64,000 bases of DNA, taken from contig JAQXDL010000049.1 of the NCBI GenBank assembly GCA_029251375.1, positions 248,001 to 312,000 of the forward strand. Reading direction: 5' to 3'. The notes beneath the pieces were generated by a model. That model worked only from the letters and a program-made list of their open reading frames with translations. It ran no database searches and was not told the DNA's origin. This stretch comes from Pseudomonadales bacterium. Its GTDB lineage: Bacteria > Pseudomonadota > Gammaproteobacteria > Pseudomonadales > Azotimanducaceae. Position 1 is the stretch's first letter. Every line of letters starts with the position of its first letter. The position numbers and the translations under genes are program-made. This document shows positions 57,022-64,000 of this stretch, piece by piece.

Positions 57022-58176
57022 ATGTTTGAACTAGTAGATAGCACACCACAACATGCGGTAATTAAAGTTATAGGCGTAGGAGGCGGCGGTGGTAATGCCG
57101 TTGAGCACATGGTTGTCCAGGATATTCAGGGGGTAGATTTTATCTGCGCCAACACTGATTCTCAGGCACTCCACAATCTCAGTTCCAAAACGTTGTTGCA
57201 ACTTGGTGGAAATATTACCAAGGGTCTTGGAGCGGGTGCGAACCCTGGCATGGGCAGAGAAGCAGCTTTGGAAGACAAAGAGCGTATTGCTGAAGTTTTG
57301 CAAGGCGCTGACATGGTCTTTATCACAGCCGGTATGGGTGGCGGCACGGGAACAGGTGCTGCGCCAATTGTGGCCGAAGTCGCGAAAGGGCTCGGCGTTC
57401 TCACAGTTGCGGTTGTGACTAAGCCGTTCGTCTTCGAAGGCAAGAAAAGAATGATGCTCGCCGAAGAAGGTATCAAAGAGTTGTCGCAATATGTCGACTC
57501 GCTCATCACGATACCCAATGAAAAGCTGCTTAGCATCATGGGTAACGATACGCCGCTGTTAAAAGCGTTTGGTGCCGTTGACGATGTGTTATCAGGCGCT
57601 GTCCAAGGCATAGCGGACCTTATTATTAGGCCCGGCATGATCAACGTCGACTTTGCCGATGTTAAGACTGTTATGTCAGAAATGGGTCTTGCGATGATGG
57701 GGTCCGGTAGCGCGACTGGTGAAAACCGAGCTCGAGAAGCCGCTGAAGCAGCAATTCATAGTCCGCTGCTCGATGATATCGACTTCAATGGGTCGCGAGG
57801 TATTCTGGTCAATATCGCCGCCGGTGAAGATATTTCACTAGGTGAATTTTCAGAAGTGGGTGCGACTATCGAAGAATTCGCTTCTGATCACGCCACAATC
57901 GTAGTCGGCACCGTCATCGATGCAAATATGGGAGATGAGCTACGTGTCACAGTAGTGGCAACTGGATTAGGGCATCCTGAGTTAGATAAACCTAGAACCG
58001 TAGTTGATAACACGCAAAAAATAATTGCTGGAGACGGTCCGACGGATTACAGCGAGTTTGATAAGCCTACAGTCACGCGCAATAAGCCTAGCGAGGAACA
58101 TGTGCCGGACCTCGGTTCGACCAAGGATATGCAATATTTGGACATTCCGGCGTTCCTTAGAAGACAAGCCGACTAG
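57022..58176 (+). CDS. ftsZ: Cell division protein FtsZ
   Basis: FtsZ is the tubulin-like GTPase of the Z-ring. The GTP-binding tubulin signature GGGTGTGAAP is at residues 106-115 and the T7 loop (NVDFADVKTVM) near 208-218. A variable linker leads to the conserved C-terminal peptide DIPAFLRRQAD that binds FtsA and ZipA. The length of 384 is normal. GGGAGG lies 6 bases before the ATG, a strong ribosome binding site. Confidence 0.98.
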   Translation: MFELVDSTPQHAVIKVIGVGGGGGNAVEHMVVQDIQGVDFICANTDSQALHNLSSKTLLQLGGNITKGLGAGANPGMGREAALEDKERIAEVLQGADMVFITAGMGGGTGTGAAPIVAEVAKGLGVLTVAVVTKPFVFEGKKRMMLAEEGIKELSQYVDSLITIPNEKLLSIMGNDTPLLKAFGAVDDVLSGAVQGIADLIIRPGMINVDFADVKTVMSEMGLAMMGSGSATGENRAREAAEAAIHSPLLDDIDFNGSRGILVNIAAGEDISLGEFSEVGATIEEFASDHATIVVGTVIDANMGDELRVTVVATGLGHPELDKPRTVVDNTQKIIAGDGPTDYSEFDKPTVTRNKPSEEHVPDLGSTKDMQYLDIPAFLRRQAD

Positions 58177-58413
58177 GTGACGCGTTATCTGAAACTTATG
58201 GGCGTCTATGCGGTCGTAGTATTGTAATTGGATCGAATAATGTTCCGAGTGGGGCTGGGTGCGTAATAGTTATAGAGGTTTGCTTCTGTTATTATTCGCG
58301 CCGAAAAATCCAACTGTGTCTTGGTTAAGATCGCAGATTTACAATTTATCTGTTGGTCATAACAAGAAGGTTAGGTTGGCAACACATAAAATTAAGGGAA
58401 TACAAACCGACAC
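58177..58413 (+). other. ftsZ-lpxC intergenic region
   Basis: These 237 bases carry no gene. AAGGGAA near 58393 is a candidate Shine-Dalgarno sequence for lpxC but is somewhat far from the ATG. A TTGGTT/TTTATC pair with 18 bases between might be a promoter, weakly. No clear terminator hairpin with a T-run follows ftsZ, so lpxC may also be read from the dcw transcript. Confidence 0.4.
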
Positions 58414-59340
58414 ATGATAAATCAAAAAACGCTTAAAAATGTGATTCGAGCTACGGGTGTTGGTTTGCACACTGGGGAAAAGGTTTACCTGACCCTGCGG
58501 CCTGCGCCAATAGATACGGGTATTGTCTTTGTTCGTATGGATACCGATCCGGTCATTGAAATCCCAGCAATGACAGAGAACGTAGGCGATACGACACTTG
58601 CCACGACCATCAATATGAATGGCCACAAGGTATCAACGATAGAGCATCTAATGGCAGCTTTTGCAGGACTCGGTGTCGACAATGCGTATGTTGAAGTTAA
58701 CGGCCCTGAAATGCCTATCATGGACGGAAGTGCTGCAACGTTTGTGTTCCTGATACAAAGTGCCGGTGTCGAAGATCAAAAAGCACTTAAAAAGTTCATT
58801 CGAATCAAAGAAAAGGTTACCGTCACCGGACCTGAAGGTGTCGGCTGGCATAATCAAAGTGCAACAATTCAACCCTTCCATGGTTTTAAAGTCACCCACA
58901 CCATTGTTTATGACAATCCCGTTATCAAGGAACAAACGGCAAGCGTGAATTTTTCGGCAACATCTTTTGTCAAAGAAGTCAGTCGAGCACGTACCTTTGG
59001 CCTAATGCAGGAGTTTGAGCATCTAAGAGAGCGGAATCTAGCGCAAGGCGGAAGTCTTGATAACGCCGTTGTTGTTGATGAGTTCAGAGTCCTCAACGAT
59101 GATGGTTTACGGCATCAGGATGAATTCGTCCGCCACAAGATTCTCGACGCGATTGGGGACCTATATCTACTGGGTCATAGCGTTATTGGCGAGTTCATTG
59201 GTTTCAAATCAGGCCATGCTGCAAATCACGCGTTGCGGGAAGCTTTGTTGAGTCAGCCCAGTGCTTGGGAGATTGTGACCTTTGATAACCCAGAAACCCT
59301 CCCTAGCGCTTATGCAGAGCCAGTTTTGGCGGAAGCATAG
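58414..59340 (+). CDS. lpxC: UDP-3-O-acyl-N-acetylglucosamine deacetylase LpxC
   Basis: LpxC is the committed zinc-dependent step of lipid A synthesis. Catalytic and zinc residues are visible: Glu77/His78 in [12 protein letters not shown], His241 and Asp245 in [10 protein letters not shown], and His268 in [10 protein letters not shown]. The length of 308 is normal. It follows ftsZ, as is conserved in gammaproteobacteria. The C-terminus is short; in E. coli this tail is a FtsH degron, and I cannot tell whether it acts so here. Confidence 0.98.
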   Translation: MINQKTLKNVIRATGVGLHTGEKVYLTLRPAPIDTGIVFVRMDTDPVIEIPAMTENVGDTTLATTINMNGHKVSTIEHLMAAFAGLGVDNAYVEVNGPEMPIMDGSAATFVFLIQSAGVEDQKALKKFIRIKEKVTVTGPEGVGWHNQSATIQPFHGFKVTHTIVYDNPVIKEQTASVNFSATSFVKEVSRARTFGLMQEFEHLRERNLAQGGSLDNAVVVDEFRVLNDDGLRHQDEFVRHKILDAIGDLYLLGHSVIGEFIGFKSGHAANHALREALLSQPSAWEIVTFDNPETLPSAYAEPVLAEA

Positions 59341-59351
59341 GTAATAAAAAG

Positions 59352-59855
59352 TCATTCGAGGTTAGTCGGTCGTTTTTTACGATCGGCGAGACGGATTAGG
59401 GCCTTGCGGAGGGGCTCATCTTCGATATATTTGGCCGCTTCGGCTATGTTTTGCGCACTTTGGTCTGACAGGGCTTTTGTATCTGGCGTAGAAATAGTGG
59501 CCGTGTGAAATTGAGGACGCACCGAAACCGCTATTGAGTCAACAAAATGTGGCGGCTTTTGGCGCCTAAGTGCCGATATCAGTGTTTGCTGGCTATACTT
59601 AATACGTGTCGTGCTTGCAGCCGAAGCCGTTGTTAACTCCAGGTGACCGTCGTTGAGTGATGCAACGCGTATTTCGTCTGCTGGATAGTGTGGGTATTGA
59701 TCAGATATTATTGATTGCAGAGAAAGCAGAGCTTTTGCGTGATTAATGATATTCTTCAGCGATCCACGTGAAGTGGACAGCAGTTCTTTGGTATCCTTAA
59801 CCGTCTTAGGGAAGGTTGAGGCAAAAGAGGAAGTTGTAGGCCTTTTTTTTGACAT
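59352..59855 (-). CDS. dciA: DUF721 family protein (DciA-like helicase loader)
   Basis: DUF721 proteins of the DciA group load or operate the replicative helicase DnaB in bacteria without DnaC. The 167-residue protein has the N-terminal KH-like domain pattern LKNIINHAKALLSLQSII with PADEIRVASLNDGHLELTTASAA and a C-terminal helical tail. The gene lies between lpxC and secA, as in Pseudomonas. It is convergent with lpxC, 11 bases apart. Family assignment is moderately sure and the function is inferred from it. Confidence 0.75.
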   Translation of the reverse strand: MSKKRPTTSSFASTFPKTVKDTKELLSTSRGSLKNIINHAKALLSLQSIISDQYPHYPADEIRVASLNDGHLELTTASAASTTRIKYSQQTLISALRRQKPPHFVDSIAVSVRPQFHTATISTPDTKALSDQSAQNIAEAAKYIEDEPLRKALIRLADRKKRPTNLE

Positions 59856-60046
59856 TGAGCCTTAGTGGTAAATAGGTAATAAGTTAAAGAGCGTTTAGGT
59901 GTTTCTTTGTTTGTGATAGAGGCAAACGATTGAAATACATAAACAAATGTCGATGTCGTGCGTATAATTGATCAGTCAGAAGTTCGCAAGAACAAATAAA
60001 TGAGCGATCGCTAAACATCACCTAGAGACATCATAGCACCAGAATT
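59856..60046. promoter_or_regulatory. Divergent region between the DUF721 gene and the M23 peptidase
   Basis: These 191 AT-rich bases should hold promoters for both divergent genes. I see no close sigma-70 match and no strong Shine-Dalgarno sequence before the peptidase ATG. Confidence 0.35.
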
Positions 60047-60967
60047 ATGAAATTTATTGTAGTAGACAACGAATCAGGAAAATCTCGTTCACTTAGCACG
60101 AACGGTTTTATTCTTGGTCTCACATTTGCCGGTCTGCTGGGAATTCCTGCTGCGATAGGTTACATGTCTTATCTGCATGGTGTTGGTGAAGCGACGCAAA
60201 CGCGACAAATGTTTGGTAAGTGGCGTGAAGTGCTCAAAGATCAAGATCAACAAATTAAGGTCGCGAGTCGGGAAGCGCAGGAAAACCTGCAGGCTTCGAC
60301 GCTAAAACTTGCGAAACTTCAAGCTCGAATCGTGCGATTGGATGCTTTGGGTGAACGTTTGACGCGTGTCGCTGATTTGGAGGAAGGTGAATTTGATTTT
60401 TCTCAACCGCCTGCGGTCGGTGGTCCAGCTGTAGAGACGGGCATTGGTACGACGCCAAAAAATTACCTGCAACAACTTGGTCAATTGGCTGATGATATTG
60501 AGAGTAGGGAAAGGCAACTAAGTGTTCTCGAAACGCTGATCGTCGATCGAAATATGCAGGATGATGTCTTTATCGCTGGTAGACCGGTGACCAAGGGGTG
60601 GATGTCCTCTCGATTTGGTGAACGGAATGATCCAATTACAGGACGAAACGCTTGGCATAATGGTGTCGATTTTGCCGGTAAAGAGGGCGCGGATGTCGTT
60701 ACAGTTGCAGCGGGTGTTGTCGTTTATTCAGCCGTCAGAAGTGGTTACGGCAAGATGATAGAAATCAATCATGGTAGCGGGTTCTCGACTCGCTATGGTC
60801 ACCATAAAGAGTTAGTAGTTAAGGTTGGTGATATTGTAAAAAAAGGACAAGTTATCGCTCTCATGGGTAGCAGCGGTCGTTCAACGGGTCCTCACGTCCA
60901 TTTCGAAGTTTTCAAAAATGGCCGGGTCGTCGACCCGTCCTCCTACATACATCGCGCTAGCCGGTGA
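60047..60967 (+). CDS. M23 family peptidase (LytM domain, murein hydrolase)
   Basis: An N-terminal membrane segment (residues ~22-46) is followed by a helical coiled coil with Gln/Arg-rich sequence. The C-terminal M23 domain (from ~185) has the metal motifs HNGVDFAG and GPHVHFEVFKNG with HxH zinc ligands. Intact histidines suggest an active endopeptidase rather than a degenerate LytM activator. The gene lies upstream of secA, as in Pseudomonas relatives, and acts on periplasmic peptidoglycan. Confidence 0.9.
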   Translation: MKFIVVDNESGKSRSLSTNGFILGLTFAGLLGIPAAIGYMSYLHGVGEATQTRQMFGKWREVLKDQDQQIKVASREAQENLQASTLKLAKLQARIVRLDALGERLTRVADLEEGEFDFSQPPAVGGPAVETGIGTTPKNYLQQLGQLADDIESRERQLSVLETLIVDRNMQDDVFIAGRPVTKGWMSSRFGERNDPITGRNAWHNGVDFAGKEGADVVTVAAGVVVYSAVRSGYGKMIEINHGSGFSTRYGHHKELVVKVGDIVKKGQVIALMGSSGRSTGPHVHFEVFKNGRVVDPSSYIHRASR

Positions 60968-61041
60968 TTTGTTAGTCTCTTTTTGAGCCCTAGGGCTTGA
61001 AGCCAGTTCGTTTTCTCCCCATTTTTTAGAGACTAAATGTC

Positions 61042-63774
61042 ATGGTAATGCAGGTATTCAAGAAAGTCTTCGGCACGAAGAATAGCCGTGAATTAAAACG
61101 GATGCGAAAAATTGTTCTCTCGATAAACGCTTTCGAGGAAGAATTTGAAGCCTTGTCTGATGAGCAGTTGAAAAACAAACGATCCGATCTTAACTCCAAG
61201 CTTGAAGCGGGCGACACGCATGAAGTGATACTGCCAGAAGCTTTCGCCGCGGTTCGCGAGGCGGGTAAGCGTGCCCTAGGTATGCGTATCTTTGATGTCC
61301 AGATGATCGGCGGCATAACTCTTCATGAAGGCCGAATAGCAGAGATGCGTACTGGTGAAGGTAAAACATTCGTCGCAACACTACCGCTATATTTAAACGC
61401 AATCTCTGGCGACGGCGTGCATCTTGTGACAGTTAATGACTATCTTGCTAAATGGGGTGCCGAATGGATGGGACCTGTTTTCAACGCACTGGGAATGAAC
61501 GTCGGCGTCGTCTTTGCTGGTCAGGAACACGAAGAGAAGAAAGCAGCTTACCAATGCGATATCACCTATGCGACTAACAATGAAGTTGGCTTCGACTATC
61601 TTCGCGATAACATGGCATTTAGTCTCGACGAAAAAGTTCAACGAAAGCTAAATTTTGCGATCGTTGACGAGGTCGACTCGATTTTGATTGATGAGGCGCG
61701 AACGCCTTTGATTATCTCTGGCGGAGTTGAAAACTCATCGGTCGTCTATCAAACAATCAATAGCATATTGCCGCAACTTCAACGGCAAGAAAAAACCCTC
61801 GAAGATATAGAAAACGAAGTTGAAACCCCGGGCGACTATTATGTTGATGAAAAGCAGCGTGACGTTGAGCTAACGGAAGACGGCCATCTAAAGGTTGAGG
61901 AGTTGTTGGTCAAAAATCGTCTGTTACAAGAAGGCGACTCTTTGTACGGCACGGCTAACTTATCCCTTCTTCATCATGTTCATGCAGCGTTAAAAGCACA
62001 CAGTTTGTTCTCAAAAGACGTCGAATATATTGTTCAAGACGGTGAGATTGTCATAGTTGATGAGCATACAGGTCGGTCAATGCCTGGTCGGCGATGGTCA
62101 GGTGGCATTCATCAAGCGATTGAAGCTAAAGAGGGTGTTGATGTCACCAATGAAAGTCAGACACTGGCTTCAACGACGTTCCAAAATTACTTTCGTTTGT
62201 ACAATAAACTTTGCGGTATGACAGGTACGGCTGACACGGAAGCACCTGAGTTTATGCAGATATACGGGTTGGACGTTGTAGTAATACCAACTAACTTACA
62301 GATGGTTCGGAATGATCAGAATGACCTGATGTTCATGACCCTTGAAGAAAAATACGATGCAATCGTCGATGAAATACAATTGGCGCAAGCACAAGATGCG
62401 CCTGTCTTAGTTGGTACAGCTTCTGTTGAATCCTCAGAGCTAATATCCGCTGCGCTGACTAAGCGAAAAATAAAACATAATGTACTCAATGCAAAATTTC
62501 ATGAAAAAGAAGCCGAAATCATTGCTCAGGCGGGTCGGCCAAGTGCGGTAACTATCGCAACTAACATGGCTGGTCGAGGCACGGATATTCTGCTGGGTGG
62601 TAATTGGGAGGCGGAATTTGCTGGGCTCAAAAAGCCAACGGAACAATTGAAGCAAGAAATTAAGTCTCGCTGGGACAATGATCATCGTAAAGTGATCGAT
62701 GCAGGCGGGCTGCATGTCATTGGTACTGAGCGCCATGAAAGCCGTCGTATAGATAATCAGCTTCGAGGCCGAGCGGGGCGGCAGGGCGACCCTGGCGTAT
62801 CGAGATTCTTTCTCTCCATGGATGATAACTTAATGCGCATCTTCGCCTCCCCTCGTATCAGGGGCATTATGCAATCGTTAGGCATGGAGAAGGGTGAAGC
62901 GATCGAGCATAAGATGCTAAATAATGCGATAGAAAAAGCGCAACGAAACGTCGAAGGCCGAAACTTTGATATTCGTAAGCAGCTACTTGAGTATGACGAT
63001 GTGGCCAATGACCAGCGTCAAATGATCTATGGCCAACGCCTTGAATTAATGGAGGCGTCGGACGTTTCAGAAACTATTGATGCACTTTGGGATGATGTGG
63101 TTAATCAGGTGATTGACGGCTTTGTGCCACCTCAGAGCTTGGAAGAACAATGGGATACAAGCGGCTTGGAACAATCGCTGCATACCGAATTTGGTATTAC
63201 TGCGCCGGTCCAAAGATGGCTAGATGATGATGATGAATTGCACGAAGAAACACTTCGTCAAAAAATTGTTGAGCAGGTTAAATCTAACTATGATCAAAAA
63301 GCCTCTTCACTTGGCGACGGTGCAAGACAGTTTGAAAAGCAAATCATGTTGCAAATTCTCGACAATAGTTGGAAAGAGCATCTCGCTGCAATGGATTATT
63401 TACGTCAAGGCATTCATTTACGAGCCTACGCGCAGAAACAACCAAAGCAAGAATACAAGCGGGAAGCTTTTGAGCTATTCGAGCAACTTCTAGAGGGTGT
63501 TAAGTTTGAGGTTATCAAATTCTTGGCTCGCGTAGAGTTTCAGCAAGCGGAAGATATTCAGGCTATAGAACAAAGGCGTCGTGAATCAGAAGCGCAAAAT
63601 ACTTTGAACTTCCAGAAAGCCAGTGCCGAGGTGATGGGCGAACCCGAAAGTACAGAAAAACCGCAAGAGGAAAAGCTACCTTTTGTACGTCGAGAAAAGA
63701 AAGTGGGGCGTAATGAGCCCTGCCCCTGTGGTTCAGGTAAGAAGTACAAGTCCTGCCATGGAAAATTAGGATAA
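61042..63774 (+). CDS. secA: Preprotein translocase ATPase SecA
   Basis: SecA drives post-translational export through SecYEG. The 910-residue protein has Walker A GEGKT at 105-109, [16 protein letters not shown] (Walker B), the [13 protein letters not shown] motif and [15 protein letters not shown]. The C-terminal zinc-binding tail [14 protein letters not shown] (Cys894, Cys896, Cys905, His906) binds SecB and phospholipid. No secM-like leader is obvious in the 74 bases upstream. argJ follows after 14 bases. Confidence 0.98.
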   Translation: MVMQVFKKVFGTKNSRELKRMRKIVLSINAFEEEFEALSDEQLKNKRSDLNSKLEAGDTHEVILPEAFAAVREAGKRALGMRIFDVQMIGGITLHEGRIAEMRTGEGKTFVATLPLYLNAISGDGVHLVTVNDYLAKWGAEWMGPVFNALGMNVGVVFAGQEHEEKKAAYQCDITYATNNEVGFDYLRDNMAFSLDEKVQRKLNFAIVDEVDSILIDEARTPLIISGGVENSSVVYQTINSILPQLQRQEKTLEDIENEVETPGDYYVDEKQRDVELTEDGHLKVEELLVKNRLLQEGDSLYGTANLSLLHHVHAALKAHSLFSKDVEYIVQDGEIVIVDEHTGRSMPGRRWSGGIHQAIEAKEGVDVTNESQTLASTTFQNYFRLYNKLCGMTGTADTEAPEFMQIYGLDVVVIPTNLQMVRNDQNDLMFMTLEEKYDAIVDEIQLAQAQDAPVLVGTASVESSELISAALTKRKIKHNVLNAKFHEKEAEIIAQAGRPSAVTIATNMAGRGTDILLGGNWEAEFAGLKKPTEQLKQEIKSRWDNDHRKVIDAGGLHVIGTERHESRRIDNQLRGRAGRQGDPGVSRFFLSMDDNLMRIFASPRIRGIMQSLGMEKGEAIEHKMLNNAIEKAQRNVEGRNFDIRKQLLEYDDVANDQRQMIYGQRLELMEASDVSETIDALWDDVVNQVIDGFVPPQSLEEQWDTSGLEQSLHTEFGITAPVQRWLDDDDELHEETLRQKIVEQVKSNYDQKASSLGDGARQFEKQIMLQILDNSWKEHLAAMDYLRQGIHLRAYAQKQPKQEYKREAFELFEQLLEGVKFEVIKFLARVEFQQAEDIQAIEQRRRESEAQNTLNFQKASAEVMGEPESTEKPQEEKLPFVRREKKVGRNEPCPCGSGKKYKSCHGKLG

Positions 63775-63788
63775 GTGAGTACAGGCAT

Positions 63789-64000
63789 ATGGCAGTAGGA
63801 GAATCGTCTCTAGAGCATCATTCAGTCCCTGGGGTCAGATTGGCTTCTTTGGCTTGCGGCATCAAAGCGGATAAGACTAATGATCTCGTTATGTTTGAAT
63901 TCGAAAAAGGCAGCACTACCGCAGGTGTGTTTACAAAGAGTTTGTTTGCCGCCGCGCCGGTCGAGTTAGGGAAAAAGCACCTGGCCAAAACTTCGCCTGA
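63789..64000 (+). CDS. argJ: Glutamate N-acetyltransferase/acetyl-ornithine transferase ArgJ, partial
   Basis: ArgJ recycles the acetyl group between N-acetylornithine and glutamate in arginine synthesis. Only the first ~70 codons are in the window; the gene runs off the right edge. The visible part (VPGVRLASLACGIK, then GSTTAGVFTKSLFAAAPV) matches the family start. The nucleophilic Thr of the auto-cleavage site would lie beyond the edge. Its place after secA matches Pseudomonas. Confidence 0.93.
   Translation, partial: MAVGESSLEHHSVPGVRLASLACGIKADKTNDLVMFEFEKGSTTAGVFTKSLFAAAPVELGKKHLAKTSP

Noticed and set aside
59364-59386. Hairpin after lpxC
   Set aside because: The stem relies on G-U pairs, lies inside the DUF721 coding region and has no T-run, so a terminator call is not supported.
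60968-61041. secM-like arrest leader before secA
   Set aside because: The 74 bases contain no open frame of useful length with an arrest-type Pro-rich end.

Overview
The window is chromosomal DNA of a Gram-negative, aerobic gammaproteobacterium, probably free-living or marine. The evidence is the full set of envelope genes (lptABC, the Mla pathway, lpxC, lpoA, dolP), a cytochrome bc1 complex, sigma-54 with the PTS-Ntr genes, a type A RNase P RNA, and a gene order that follows Pseudomonas-type genomes (gatBAC / mreBCD-maf-rng-yhdP; rapZ-HPr-mgtE; murA-hisG-hisD; zapE / rplM-rpsI-petABC-sspAB; rsmI-rnpB-dcw-lpxC-secA-argJ). I see no tRNA, rRNA, insertion sequence, prophage, CRISPR array or defence island. 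Taxonomy is inferred from gene content and order only.

Layout. Bases 1-6.9 kb are the least conserved part: an unrecognised ORF coupled to a GT2-GtrA glycosyltransferase, an amidohydrolase, an SDR oxidoreductase, a Tat-exported M15 peptidase, a helix-hairpin-helix membrane protein and a DUF1499 membrane protein. Bases 6.9-10.1 kb carry gatCAB (minus strand), divergent from mreBCD-maf-rng-yhdP (10.3-19.0 kb). Then, on the minus strand, come darP, mgtE, HPr, rapZ, ptsN, hpf, rpoN, lptB, lptA, lptC and yrbG (19.2-28.2 kb). Divergent from these are mlaFEDCB-ibaG-murA-hisG-hisD-zapE, rplM-rpsI, petABC and sspAB (28.4-41.1 kb). dolP, yraN and lpoA are on the minus strand (41.2-44.0 kb). rsmI, rnpB and a compact division and wall cluster follow: mraZ-rsmH-ftsL-ftsI-murE-murD-ftsW-murC-ftsQ-ftsA-ftsZ-lpxC (44.5-59.3 kb). 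The end holds a DciA-like gene, an M23 peptidase, secA and the start of argJ.

Most genes serve envelope growth: rod shape (Mre), septation (Fts), peptidoglycan precursors (Mur), LPS export (Lpt), outer-membrane lipid asymmetry (Mla) and protein export (SecA). Many neighbours overlap by 1-4 bases (ATGA, TAATG), which implies translational coupling.

The main oddities are losses and start codons inside otherwise normal housekeeping loci. murF, mraY, murG and ddlB are missing from the dcw cluster. kdsD/kdsC are missing between yrbG and lptC, tldD and pmbA from around darP, and diaA from between yraN and dolP. A full-length mgtE follows the HPr stop codon in the same frame and has no ATG/GTG/TTG start that would keep its N domain, and mreC has a related problem. 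A 34-residue Cys-rich ORF with a strong ribosome binding site lies between yhdP and darP, where other genomes carry tldD. I did not find a clearly new multi-gene system. The start-codon anomalies and the Cys-rich ORF are the best leads.
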